Shown piece after piece: positions 8,603-16,594 of a stretch of 64,000 bases of DNA; position 1 is the stretch's first letter, and every line of letters begins with the position of its first letter. The notes below the pieces were generated by a model. The model did not search any database and was not told where the DNA came from. It saw only the letters and a program-made list of their open reading frames with translations. Source of the DNA: Nocardia cyriacigeorgica (GTDB lineage Bacteria > Actinomycetota > Actinomycetes > Mycobacteriales > Mycobacteriaceae); assembly GCF_010868145.1 (NCBI RefSeq), contig NZ_JAAGUY010000002.1, forward strand, positions 180,211 to 244,210. Reading direction: 5' to 3'. Made by a program: the position numbers and the translations under genes.

Positions 8603-10178
8603 CATCGTCGTCACCACCCTCGCTGTCGTCGGCGTTCCGCACGATCGCGGCCAGGCGCCACGCATTGACGCCGTCGGAGTCATCATATCGAACTTGCAGG
8701 ACCTGTAACCGGGTCCCGGGTGGTAGGAGCAGTTCGCGTTCCTGTTCGAACACCGGCGAGAGGCCTTCGTTCATCAGGATTGCGTGCGAGCCCTCGGGCA
8801 CGATGATGTCGAGGACGACGGGGTCGCTGCGGAGCGCGATGAACGGTGGCGTGCGGAACGCGCTGGTGGACAGGAATGCCCGGTCTTCCAGGTACTCCTG
8901 CAGCAGGCTTTCCGCGTCCGCCGATGAGGCCAGTCCGAGGTCTGATGCTTCCACCGACCGGGTTACCCGGTAGGTCTGCGGCAGCGTGTACCGCTGCATC
9001 GCCGATTCGATCAGGCCGATGTGCTCTTCGATGTTGTCGGCGGTCTCCAGGTTTCCGCGCATCACCTCGTTGGTCCGGCGATGCCCGCCAGATGCGTAGC
9101 TCCACAGCGCCCGCTGCTCTGCCTCGGGCAGCAGTGAGTTGTCCTGGCTGGGGAAGTAGTAGATGTTCGGGAACACCAGTCCGTCGAACAGGTCGGCCTG
9201 CGTTTCGGCGGGCGCCTCATCGGGCTCGGTCTCGGTCGTCGACTCGTCGGTGGTCGACTCGTCGTCGGCCGGTTCGTCGGTGTCCTCATCGGCGGCGCTG
9301 GTGGTGCGCTCGATGTCGTTGCGACGCATCTCGCGCAGGATCGCCGCGGTGCTGCCGTCGGTCGCGGCCGAGGCCTGCTCGTACTCGTCGATCCAGCCGT
9401 CGACGTATTCCGGTGGCTCGTACGGGCTGTCGGGACGGTCCGGCATCGGCAGACAGTGGCAGTTGTCGTGGTAGGCGTCCTCGAGGCTCTGGTTGCCGCG
9501 CGTGCGCCCTCGCCTGCCGACGACCTGCGCAGCGTTCTCGCGGGACAGGTAGACCGCGCCGCGCGTGGCCAGCATCCGACAGAACGCGCACGCGTCCGGT
9601 GCGGCGTGCCGGGCCCATCGGACGCCTTCCTCGTCAGCGTTGTCGGTGATGGTGTCGCGGGCGCCGTTCTGGATGTGCCGGGCCGCGGCGCCGACGAGTC
9701 GTGCGATCGGCGACCCGGGCCCGGTATCACCTGGCACGAACGCGGGCACGAAGTCGCTGGTGTCGGTCCCGTCGTCGTCCTGGCGGTCGCCGACTGCGGT
9801 GCTCGGCTCCGACGTGGCCGACGTGGTGGTGTCGGTGTCGACTTCGCGTTCGGTCGCGGGCGGGGGTACGCGCGCGAACAGCGGCGCCACCGCCCAGTGC
9901 GCGCTGCTGCGCAGCTGGTTCTCGGTGGTGCGCACGACAGGCTCGGCCCGGTACTCCGACTCCGGGGCCAGGTCGGTGTACCAGACCGACGCGACGTCCG
10001 CGGCGGTCTGCATGAACGCGCCGACGATCTGCGCGAACGCGTCGACCATCAGCGCGGCCGCGTCGGTCGGGGTCATTCCCACCGTCAGCCGCCAGATCGC
10101 CGACAGGTCGCCTTCGGCCGCAGCGAGCAGATCCGACAGGATCGACCGCAGCGCATCCGATTCGCGCTTACTGGGCAA
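8589..10178 (-). CDS. MuF head protein fused to ADP-ribosyltransferase domain
   Basis: A 529-residue protein starting at TTG 10178, overlapping the portal gene by 11 bases. Residues 1-245 form a MuF (SPP1 gp7-like) minor head domain with C197-x-x-C200 and a later H237..C240-H-C242 cluster. A low-complexity acidic Thr/Asp/Glu linker follows (about 290-330). Residues 340-500 look like an ADP-ribosyltransferase of the toxin type: R404 in TYRVTR, S437-T438-S439 after a hydrophobic strand, and an ExE motif E480-R-E482 followed by LLLPPGT. These are the three hallmark motifs of R-S-E class enzymes. MuF proteins are carried in virions, so this enzyme could enter the cell with the DNA. Activity is inferred. 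Confidence 0.88.
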   Translation of the reverse strand: MPSKRESDALRSILSDLLAAAEGDLSAIWRLTVGMTPTDAAALMVDAFAQIVGAFMQTAADVASVWYTDLAPESEYRAEPVVRTTENQLRSSAHWAVAPLFARVPPPATEREVDTDTTTSATSEPSTAVGDRQDDDGTDTSDFVPAFVPGDTGPGSPIARLVGAAARHIQNGARDTITDNADEEGVRWARHAAPDACAFCRMLATRGAVYLSRENAAQVVGRRGRTRGNQSLEDAYHDNCHCLPMPDRPDSPYEPPEYVDGWIDEYEQASAATDGSTAAILREMRRNDIERTTSAADEDTDEPADDESTTDESTTETEPDEAPAETQADLFDGLVFPNIYYFPSQDNSLLPEAEQRALWSYASGGHRRTNEVMRGNLETADNIEEHIGLIESAMQRYTLPQTYRVTRSVEASDLGLASSADAESLLQEYLEDRAFLSTSAFRTPPFIALRSDPVVLDIIVPEGSHAILMNEGLSPVFEQERELLLPPGTRLQVLQVRYDDSDGVNAWRLAAIVRNADDSEGGDDDGRTT

Positions 10179-11607
10179 CCGGGGCCGCCGTGGTCACGCC
10201 CTGGCCGCCGCCGACGGGAAGCCGTGCGATCAGGTCGGACATGCCGCCGCGGCGCTTGTCCTCGGTGACCTGGTCGATCTCGGCGCGCGACATGCCCAGC
10301 CGCTTGTAGGTGACCGGGGAGTCGGGCGGAAGGACCTTCGCAGCGACCAGCTTCGAGGTGTAGTCGGCGTCGGACGCGCGGGTCGGTGTCGCCGGGTTCA
10401 TCCAGTCGACGCTGATCTCGCGGAGGACGGCGCGGTCGACGGGCCGGGCATCGCGCCACAGCAGCACGACGTGGGCGAGCTCCATCATGTCGCGCGTCCA
10501 CTGCCGGTTGCGGTGCTCGGCCTGCTTGATCAGCCGGGTTTCCTCGCGCGCGATCGCATCGGAGCTGGCCGGGTTGTCGGTGTGCACACCCAGGCTCGCC
10601 GCCGGGATCGCCGTCGCGGTGGACAGCATCAGCGCATAGGCCCGGATCTGCTCGATGTAGGGCGTCGGCGGCGCCGGCGCGAACTGATGCATCTGCGGGA
10701 CATGGCCGTCCTCGTCGAACGGCAGGATGTTGAGCCGTCCCATGGTGGCCGACCAGCCCGCGCGCCGGATCTCTTCCGGCGTCATGTCCTCTTCGATGCC
10801 GAACATCTCCGGGTCGGCGCCGAGTGCCGCGCGCTGTGGCGCGGTGTAGAACTCGCGGTTGATCTCCATGCCGAGCAAGGTGCGCAGGGCGGCGTCGGTG
10901 AGGTAGCGGACCGCGCGGGTGATCGCGCTGCGCCCGCGGGTGTCGCTCGGGCGCGAATAGTTCGGGAACCGGATGATCGGCACGCGGTCGAGGTTGTGCT
11001 GATCGCGGTTCGCTACCCGCAGCCGCCCGAAGCTGTCGCGCTCCAGGGTGATCGAGACGTTGCCGAAGTAGAAGCCCTCGGAGACGATCCGGCCGTGCTC
11101 GTCCACGGTCTGCGACAGGCCAGAGCGCGCGCGGCGCTTGCGCCGGTCCCAGATCGCTGTGGTCGATGACGCCGATTCGGCGGTCACCAACACCTCGGGC
11201 TCGTCCTTGCCGCCGCGGCCGACCTGCATCCAGCCGACACCGGTCAGCAGAGACTCGACCGCCGTCATCGACTGTTCGGCGCCGAGGTCGTTGTCCTCGA
11301 AGACCTCGTCCAGGCCGAGCAGCCCGGTCTTGCTGGCGGTGGTCCAGCCCAGCAGGCCGTGCCGCTCGGCGTTGGTGTCGACGACGACGGCGGGCCAGCC
11401 ATTGACGGTGTCGAGGTCCTTGAGCTGCGGCGGCACGGCGATGTCGAGCTGCTTGGGCTGGTACTCGCCGTCGTAGTACTTCGATTTCAGCTCGTTGGCA
11501 CGCTGGGCGCGGTAGAGCTGGCCACGCAGCTCGAGCAGTTCCTTCGTCTCTGCGTCGGACAGTTCCAGTTCGGTCGATGCCAGACCGTCGGTCAGGGCGC
11601 TGGTCAC
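10168..11607 (-). CDS. Portal protein (SPP1 gp6-like)
   Basis: A 479-residue protein forming the dodecameric DNA gate at one capsid vertex. It shows the actinophage portal pattern: an N-terminal helix rich in Glu/Leu, a WTTASKTGLLG segment, and a mid-protein block (RDQHNLDRVPIIRFPNYSR, then ITRAVRYLTDAALRTLLGME). It starts with GTG at 11607 overlapping the TerL stop by 3 bases and ends inside the MuF gene start, so the three genes are translationally coupled. Confidence 0.92.
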   Translation of the reverse strand: MTSALTDGLASTELELSDAETKELLELRGQLYRAQRANELKSKYYDGEYQPKQLDIAVPPQLKDLDTVNGWPAVVVDTNAERHGLLGWTTASKTGLLGLDEVFEDNDLGAEQSMTAVESLLTGVGWMQVGRGGKDEPEVLVTAESASSTTAIWDRRKRRARSGLSQTVDEHGRIVSEGFYFGNVSITLERDSFGRLRVANRDQHNLDRVPIIRFPNYSRPSDTRGRSAITRAVRYLTDAALRTLLGMEINREFYTAPQRAALGADPEMFGIEEDMTPEEIRRAGWSATMGRLNILPFDEDGHVPQMHQFAPAPPTPYIEQIRAYALMLSTATAIPAASLGVHTDNPASSDAIAREETRLIKQAEHRNRQWTRDMMELAHVVLLWRDARPVDRAVLREISVDWMNPATPTRASDADYTSKLVAAKVLPPDSPVTYKRLGMSRAEIDQVTEDKRRGGMSDLIARLPVGGGQGVTTAAPVAQ

Positions 11608-13256
11608 GCCACCACCCCCCTTCGTTTCGGCTTCGACACCCGGTCAAGGCCTGCGGCGACGGCGTCGCTGCGGGCCTTCCACGCGAGCGTCGCCGCGTAG
11701 GCGGAATCGATCTTGTCGGGCGAGTCCGGGTACTTCTTGTAGAGCAGGTATCCGGTGTTCGTCGGGCGCCGGCGGGCGTTGAGCACGTGCCGAGTCAGCG
11801 CGCCGGATCCGTCGTGCGACATCTCGCCGGTGGCGATCGCTTGGCGCAGCTGCTCCACGTAGTGCTCGATCCGGGCGTCCTTGCCGCGCGGCCAGGCGTG
11901 GACCGGGTTGGTGCCGGTGCCCTTCACCTTCAACCGGCGCCGGTACCGCGCCGCCCAGCGCGTGGTCCATTCCTGCCAGCCGGTCGGGTCCGCATAGAAC
12001 CCGACCACCTTGTACAGCGCGAAGGCCTGGTGCACCGCGGCGTCGAAGTCCATCGGGTTGGGCACCCAGTTCTGTTCGCCCTGGCCAGCTTCGCGGACCA
12101 TCACTTCGAACAGGTGCCCGTCGCGAAGTCGGCACCCGATCAGTGCGGTCGCGTCGGCCTTGCCCTTCGTCCGGCCCATCGAGCCGTCGAACCCGAGGGT
12201 GACGACGTCGCCGGGCTGGATCGGGGACTTGAGGTTCTTGCGGGCTTCCCACACCGGCGCCGACACCCAGCTGTCGGAAGCGTGGGTGATCTGGTTCAGC
12301 AGGTCCGACCGCAGCTGCTGGACATCGGATGCCGGGTCGTAAACCTGCTCGACGAGCGCGTCCAGGTCGACGTGTCCGGGCGGGCAGGGCGGATCGTGGA
12401 TCACGCAACCGCCGGGGTGCCCGGAGCTGTCGCCGTAGGCGACACGGAACCCCGCGATCAGCGAATCCCGATCGGACATGTCGGTTTCCGGCGGTGCTTC
12501 CCGGTGATCCCACAGCAGGCCCTTGGTGCGCGCGCGGCCCTCACGGATGCTCGCGGCGTAAGCCGCCGAGGACTCGGCCACCGACTGCTCGCCGGGAATG
12601 TAGGCGTTCGGCGATTCCAGGGTGCGGCCGCCGTTCTTGGCGGCGTTGGTCCGGATCGCCTGCGCGAGCTTGGGCCCGCCGTTCGACGGAACCCATTCCT
12701 CAGTCTGGTCGAGCGTCGCGAACACGATCGGCGCGCCCTTCGTGGTCCTGGCCGACGACGTGATCTGTTCGATCGCGCCGCGCGGCAGGAACACCTTCGT
12801 CTCCAGCGGATCGACACCTGGGTAGTTGTCGAGCACCGGGCCCTCGCGCAGCATTTCCAGCAGCGGCTGCCAGGTGTTGCGGGTCTGTTCCTCGCTGACC
12901 GCGGCGATGTGCACCAGTGGCGTCCGGATCGTCGACCAGGGGCGGCCGACCGGCTGCCCGTCGGCGTCCCAGCCGTCCGGCAAGCAGTCTCCGAGCGCTT
13001 CGAAGGCGGCCAGCGCGGCGAGCAGCGGGGACTTTCCCCAGCCGCGAGGACGCCCGAGCAGACCGCGGTGACGAAGAAACCGGCCGGTGGTCGGGTCGAT
13101 CTCGTACCAGCGCAGGATGAAGTCTTCCTGCTCCAGATACGGGGTGAACGGCTCGTATTCGCCCTTCGCCGGGGCGGCCAGGTTCTCGACCATCCAGTCG
13201 ATCGCCTGATACCCCAGCGTCGGTACCTCACCCGGGGCGCTGGGCTTCCAGGGCAA
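11604..13256 (-). CDS. Terminase large subunit
   Basis: A 550-residue packaging motor and nuclease. Residues 69-76 (RPRGWGKS) are the Walker A variant, and residues 178-187 (IVFATLDQTEEW region) the Walker B with its catalytic glutamates. The C-terminal RNase H-like nuclease contains GFDGSMGRTKGKADATALIG near residue 360 and a DSAYAATLA motif near the end. It starts with TTG at 13256 directly after the TerS stop. The weak start codon and zero spacing suggest coupling to TerS. Confidence 0.95.
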   Translation of the reverse strand: MPWKPSAPGEVPTLGYQAIDWMVENLAAPAKGEYEPFTPYLEQEDFILRWYEIDPTTGRFLRHRGLLGRPRGWGKSPLLAALAAFEALGDCLPDGWDADGQPVGRPWSTIRTPLVHIAAVSEEQTRNTWQPLLEMLREGPVLDNYPGVDPLETKVFLPRGAIEQITSSARTTKGAPIVFATLDQTEEWVPSNGGPKLAQAIRTNAAKNGGRTLESPNAYIPGEQSVAESSAAYAASIREGRARTKGLLWDHREAPPETDMSDRDSLIAGFRVAYGDSSGHPGGCVIHDPPCPPGHVDLDALVEQVYDPASDVQQLRSDLLNQITHASDSWVSAPVWEARKNLKSPIQPGDVVTLGFDGSMGRTKGKADATALIGCRLRDGHLFEVMVREAGQGEQNWVPNPMDFDAAVHQAFALYKVVGFYADPTGWQEWTTRWAARYRRRLKVKGTGTNPVHAWPRGKDARIEHYVEQLRQAIATGEMSHDGSGALTRHVLNARRRPTNTGYLLYKKYPDSPDKIDSAYAATLAWKARSDAVAAGLDRVSKPKRRGVVA

Positions 13257-13724
13257 CTAGATCGCCTTGAGCGGCCCGCGCCGATCGCGCGCCGATCCGC
13301 CGGGCGGACGACCGCGCCGCTCGTCGGCCTCATCCGCCGCCGCGAACTGGATCCGCAGGCGCGCGCGGTCTTCCGGCGTCGCGCCGAACTTCGCAGTCCG
13401 CAGCCGGATCTCGGCGGCCAGCTTGATGTCGCCCAGCCAGTACCGCGCGTGCAGGACCGCGGTGTCGAGCAGTTCGGACCAGTCCGTGCTGGTGAACTCG
13501 GCCGACAGGGGGCTGTCGGCCCACATGCTCCACCACTCGCGGGTGCGCGCCGGCCATTCGAAACGCTGGGCGATCATCTTGCCGTCGACGTTGACCTGCA
13601 AGTCGAACTCCGGCAGCTCCGGCTGTGGCACCGGCGCGGCGGTGATCACGCGCAACCCGATGGGGTCCTTGTTCGTGCGCGCCCGCCTGGACGGGTCCTT
13701 CGGCGCGGGTCCGCGTCCGGCCAC
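13257..13724 (-). CDS. Terminase small subunit
   Basis: About 155 residues. It begins MAGRGPAPKDPSRRARTNKD, the basic N-terminus typical of actinophage small terminases, and continues with a helical region. I chose GTG at 13724 because GGAGGAGG lies 8 bases upstream; a GTG at 13733 would overlap that site. It recognises the packaging site and hands the DNA to TerL. It ends exactly at the TerL start. Confidence 0.85.
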   Translation of the reverse strand: MAGRGPAPKDPSRRARTNKDPIGLRVITAAPVPQPELPEFDLQVNVDGKMIAQRFEWPARTREWWSMWADSPLSAEFTSTDWSELLDTAVLHARYWLGDIKLAAEIRLRTAKFGATPEDRARLRIQFAAADEADERRGRPPGGSARDRRGPLKAI

Positions 13725-13764
13725 GGTGATCACCTCCTCCGACGGCCCGCCGGAGGATCGGAGG

Positions 13765-14346
13765 TCAGGCCGTGAACTCGCTCAGGTCCGCCAGGCGCGC
13801 AACGGCGCCGGGGAACGGCTTGCCGGTCACGGTGATGTACCGCTCGCGGCTGTAGGTCTCCACCGACAACTCGCCCACCATCCGGCAACGACCGCGCACC
13901 TCGGGCATCAGGCCCCACACGTGCAGGCCATCACCCGAGGGCGACACCTCGATGTAGGTCGCGGGCAGCTGGGCCAGGAAGGCAGCCGCAGCAGCCGTCG
14001 GGACGCCGTCGACCAGGCAGTGGTCAAGGTCGATGCAGCCGATGCCCTCGCCGACGACGAAGCCGCGGCGCTGCAGGGCCGACACGGACTTCCAGGACGA
14101 CCAGGTCGACGGATCGGTGCTCGATGCGGCATCGCCGGTCAGCTGCACGGGCATCTTCGTGGTCCGGCCGGCGCGGCGGACCAGCCGCCACGACACCCAG
14201 CGATCGCGCTCGCGCAGCTGGGCGGGCACCTGCGGCTTACGCGCGCGGCACGCGGCCGTACGGCACGCGCCTGAGCAGTACTTCGCCGGACGCTTCGACG
14301 CCGTCGGGTCGAGTCGCGCGCCGCAGCGCAGGCAGGTCGGGGACAT
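13765..14346 (-). CDS. Small primase-polymerase-like protein with zinc finger
   Basis: 193 residues. An N-terminal cysteine cluster (C5, C8, C24, C28) is followed by a compact archaeo-eukaryotic primase-like core: D106-x-D108 in CIDLDHC and H142 in SPSGDGLHVWG, the metal and nucleotide motifs of the bifunctional primase/polymerase family. Only this core is present; no helicase is fused. It could make primers for phage replication or be a remnant of a larger primase. It lies just before TerS, apart from the early block. Confidence 0.78.
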   Translation of the reverse strand: MSPTCLRCGARLDPTASKRPAKYCSGACRTAACRARKPQVPAQLRERDRWVSWRLVRRAGRTTKMPVQLTGDAASSTDPSTWSSWKSVSALQRRGFVVGEGIGCIDLDHCLVDGVPTAAAAAFLAQLPATYIEVSPSGDGLHVWGLMPEVRGRCRMVGELSVETYSRERYITVTGKPFPGAVARLADLSEFTA

Positions 14347-14491
14347 AGCCCCATCCTACCTGAGATGTAACGTTATCCGGGCTCTAACTGGGCGTTCCGA
14401 TGTGCCCGTGATGGGCATCCGGGAGGCGGCCAGCGGCCGGGGCGCTGACCTGGGCGTTCACGAGCCCAGACCCGTAGCCAGCCTGAGCGCG

Positions 14492-14540
14492 TATGCCCCT
14501 GGGTGGGGCCGCAGGCCCCGGGGAGGGGGCTCCCCCCAGG
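14492..14540 (-). terminator. GC-rich hairpins after HNH gene
   Basis: Two adjacent inverted repeats, GGGGCC-GCA-GGCCCC and GGGGAG with CTCCCC, lie directly after the HNH stop on the minus strand. They probably end the transcript of the small-gene cluster before the late operon. There is no strong U tract. Confidence 0.5.
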
Positions 14541-14541
14541 G

Positions 14542-14838
14542 TCAGACCAGGCCGGGGTGCTTTTCGGGCTCTATGCGGCCTCTGGCGGCCCTTGCGCGCA
14601 GTGCGTCGGCTGACTCTTGGGCGCTCTTGGCTCGATGGCATGGGACGCAGAGGGTTTGGCCGTTCTCGATCACGGTCTGGCCGCCGAGGTAGAGCGGTTT
14701 GATGTGGTCGGCTTGGACTTGCTTGGCCCCTGGTGTGCCTTGGAAGCCGCATTGGACGCATTGGTGGCCATCGCGTTTGAGCACTGCGCGTGCCCATGCG
14801 CGGTGTCCTGGCCCTCGATCAGTGCCCCATGCAGGCAT
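14542..14838 (-). CDS. HNH endonuclease
   Basis: 98 residues with a complete HNH fold: C27-x-x-C30, D44-H45, N59, C64-x-x-C67-H68. The ATG at 14838 has AAGGGAG 5 bases upstream. HNH nucleases placed near terminase genes help genome packaging by cutting DNA with the terminase in several phages, so that is the likely role here. A free-standing homing function cannot be excluded. Confidence 0.9.
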   Translation of the reverse strand: MPAWGTDRGPGHRAWARAVLKRDGHQCVQCGFQGTPGAKQVQADHIKPLYLGGQTVIENGQTLCVPCHRAKSAQESADALRARAARGRIEPEKHPGLV

Positions 14839-14854
14839 TGGGCTCCCTTGTGGG

Positions 14855-14938
14855 TCATGGCCAGTGTTGGCCTATGCCGGTCTTGTCGATGGCCCAGTGG
14901 ATGGCCCAGACGATCAGACGGTCGAGCCAGTCAGGCAC
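14855..14938 (-). CDS. Micro-gene, 27 residues
   Basis: GTG start overlapping the stop of the gene before (GGTGCCTGA arrangement) and ending 16 bases before the HNH gene. The product starts MPDWLDRLIVWAIHWAIDKT. It could form an amphipathic Trp/Ile-rich helix. Function unknown. Support comes from the coupling pattern shared with its neighbours. Confidence 0.5.
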   Translation of the reverse strand: MPDWLDRLIVWAIHWAIDKTGIGQHWP

Positions 14939-15134
14939 CGTCCGATGCCTTGGTCAGTTCGTCAGCTATCGCCTTGCCCGCGTCGGCGATTGGGCTGTAG
15001 TCGGGGATGCGCTGGATGTGCGTGGTGGTGGTCTTATGCACGACGGGCAGCTCTACTGTGGCCACGTTGACCGGTTCGCTGCCGTGGACCTGGATCAGGA
15101 TGTCGGCCTTGATGGTCTCAGGTGTGGATGCCAT
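14931..15134 (-). CDS. Small unknown phage protein, 67 residues
   Basis: Starts at the ATG at 15134 that shares its A with the stop of the preceding gene. The product begins MASTPETIKADILIQVHGSE and has beta-strand pattern followed by a helical end (SPIADAGKAIADELTKAS). No family recognised. It is the longest member of the overlapping small-gene cluster. Confidence 0.65.
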   Translation of the reverse strand: MASTPETIKADILIQVHGSEPVNVATVELPVVHKTTTTHIQRIPDYSPIADAGKAIADELTKASDGA

Positions 15135-15235
15135 CACCAGGTCCAGACGCCGAGGGGTGCGACGTAGTGCATGGGCTGCTCCAGGGTCCGGATGGGTGGG
15201 TGGAGCAGGCAGGCGATGAGGTCGGCGAGGGTCAT
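15134..15235 (-). CDS. Micro-gene, 33 residues
   Basis: ATG at 15235 overlaps the previous stop by 4 bases and its own stop overlaps the next ATG by one. The product starts MTLADLIACLLHPPIRTLEQ, a short hydrophobic segment followed by a Pro/Trp-containing end. Possibly membrane-associated. Function unknown. Confidence 0.55.
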   Translation of the reverse strand: MTLADLIACLLHPPIRTLEQPMHYVAPLGVWTW

Positions 15236-15384
15236 GGGTGGATCACCGACTGTGCGTAGCCGAGTGCGATGTCCTCGGCGAGCGGCGCGAAGAGTTCTTC
15301 GCAGACGCTGGCGGGCACGCCGAGCAGGGTTCCGACGGTGCTCATGGTGTCGAGGACAGCGCCGCGGAGTTCGCCGACGGTCAT
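15232..15384 (-). CDS. Micro-gene, 50 residues
   Basis: ATG at 15384 shares its A with the TGA of the 41-residue gene before. The product starts MTVGELRGAVLDTMSTVGTL and is predicted helical throughout, with one Cys. Function unknown. Its internal codons favour G or C in the third position, as expected for coding DNA here. Confidence 0.55.
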   Translation of the reverse strand: MTVGELRGAVLDTMSTVGTLLGVPASVCEELFAPLAEDIALGYAQSVIHP

Positions 15385-15509
15385 CAGAAGATGGCCCGGA
15401 TGATGGCGCTGCCGATGGCGCTGGCGATGTCGAGGGCGGCGAGGCCGGCCTGTTCCCAATCGATGTCGCGGGCGGCTGCGGAGAGGGTGTCGAGGATGGC
15501 CGTGACCAT
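15384..15509 (-). CDS. Micro-gene, 41 residues, first of the cluster
   Basis: ATG at 15509 with GAAGGAGCCACC just upstream, one of the best ribosome sites in the region. The product starts MVTAILDTLSAAARDIDWEQ and ends with an Ala/Ile-rich amphipathic helix. It is the first gene of a run of five overlapping small genes leading to the HNH nuclease. Function unknown. Confidence 0.6.
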   Translation of the reverse strand: MVTAILDTLSAAARDIDWEQAGLAALDIASAIGSAIIRAIF

Positions 15510-15838
15510 GGTGGCTCCTTCGAGTTATCCCCAACTTTGGTTGAGTTTGGGGATGGTTTGGGGATAGACGCAGCGCGCAGCATCACTCCCCCGGTCCGCG
15601 CTGACCACGTGAGCGCGCGGGTCGGGATCTTGGCTGGCTTGCCGGGGTTCGCGCCGGTTTGACGCGCTGCGAGTTTGTGGGGGCGACATGGCCCGTGACA
15701 TGCGAAAACCGCCACTGGCGCCGGATTTGGGGTCGGCTCGTCAGTAGCGGTTGGTATTCCCACCATACACCGACCAGGCGGTTTGTCGACGCACGTGGGC
15801 CGGCGTCGCGCGTCCGGTATCGACCCCTGGAAACGCGA

Positions 15839-15862
15839 ATGGCCCACCGGTTTCCGGCGGGC
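15839..15862. terminator. Hairpin in gene-free stretch
   Basis: TGGCCCACCGG and CCGGCGGGCCA form an 11-base stem with one mismatch and a 3-base loop. No U tract follows. It may stop transcripts of the early operon or of an unrecognised plus-strand unit. Confidence 0.45.
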
Positions 15863-16027
15863 CACTGCGGCGGTGACAGGTCAACGGTCTGCAATTTGCT
15901 GATTGTCGAGTCCGACGATAGCGGACGAAGCGGTCGGCGGCGCGCCGCGCGCGGGCGCGCGTTACTTACGTGGGCTGCCCTACCTACGCGCCCCGCGTAT
16001 ATCTCTTCTTCTCCTTCTTGTTCGCGG

Positions 16028-16081
16028 TTTGCTTCGGCATTTGCTTGAGCATTTGCTACAGCAAACGGTGAATCATTTGCT
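16028..16081 (+). repeat. TTTGCT repeats with 12-base period
   Basis: TTTGCT occurs at 16028, 16040, 16052 and 16076, all in 12-base register, three of them as ATTTGCT, with an inverted copy AGCAAA at 16060-16065. A further copy lies at 15895. The local AT content is raised. The layout is iteron-like; no protein partner is known. Confidence 0.6.
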
Positions 16082-16337
16082 TCGCGCTCGCGGAGGGGTT
16101 CGGGGTGCCTTGCCGTGCCAGCGATGCGATATCTGTGCAGCTCACAGCGTTTCAGTCTGCCAGCGGGCCCGCGGCGGGACCGCTCGCAGGGCCTCGAAAA
16201 CCGGTCGAAAATCGTGCCGTTTTCGCGCACTGGATTCGCGCGGAACAGCGCACTGGATTCGTTCGAAATTTCGCCAGAATCCGAGCAGAATCGTGCAGGC
16301 CCGGAGCCTTGTTTGACATGGGCGCGACACTCGATCT

Positions 16338-16520
16338 GTGAGCAACCACATGTGTCCACGGTGTTGGAAATCAGTCCCCACGATCCCTTCCACGAAGCGC
16401 GGCTACGAGCCCTGGTACTTCGCCGAGCACAACCGCGAGGACCCGACCGGGCTCGACTTGCCGGACCAGTGGTGCCCGGGTTCCGGGAAGTCGATGGCCA
16501 CCTTGAAGGTCGGCGGCTGA
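16338..16520 (+). CDS. Small zinc-ribbon-like phage protein
   Basis: 60 residues from GTG at 16338 (or ATG at 16350). It contains MCPRCW near the start and WCPGSGKS near the end, with the phrase WYFAEHNREDPTGLDLPDQW between. Such single-knuckle proteins are common in actinophages and have no assigned function. It is one of the few prophage genes on the plus strand and ends at a terminator shared with the opposite gene. Confidence 0.75.
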   Translation: MSNHMCPRCWKSVPTIPSTKRGYEPWYFAEHNREDPTGLDLPDQWCPGSGKSMATLKVGG

Positions 16521-16527
16521 CATGAAA

Positions 16528-16558
16528 ATGGCCGCCCCGCACGATGCGGAGCGGCCAT
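16528..16558. terminator. Bidirectional terminator
   Basis: ATGGCCGC and GCGGCCAT enclose an inner CCGC/GCGG pair, giving a 12-base-pair stem with one bulge on each side. It lies between two convergent genes and can serve both. A run of A on the left gives a U tract for the minus-strand transcript. Confidence 0.8.
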
Positions 16559-16594
16559 CAGACCCGGAAGGCCAACCCTGAGAAAGTTGTGCCG

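Larger units (their letters stand above)
15510..16337. other. 830-base stretch without a convincing gene
   Basis: No frame here has a start, ribosome site and protein-like composition together. It holds an inverted pair of GGGGAT/ATCCCC repeats just before the micro-gene cluster (15524-15566), a TATGGT box on the minus strand at 15763-15768 that could be a -10 element, a hairpin at 15839-15862, a run of TTTGCT repeats (16028-16081), and a 14-base direct repeat GCGCACTGGATTCG at about 16226 and 16248. It may be a replication origin or a control region. Confidence 0.6.

Noticed and set aside
10085..11647. Minus-strand frame of 520 codons over the portal gene
   Set aside because: Out-of-frame Arg-rich shadow; the portal frame here is certain.
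16028..16081. Possible CRISPR-like repeat array
   Set aside because: Units are only 6-7 bases at 12-base spacing with no spacers of CRISPR length and no cas genes. The same holds for the operator repeats at 32871.
15583..16542. Minus-strand frame of 319 codons across the gene-free stretch
   Set aside because: Low protein character, crosses the plus-strand zinc-ribbon gene, two hairpins and the repeat block, and has no good start site.
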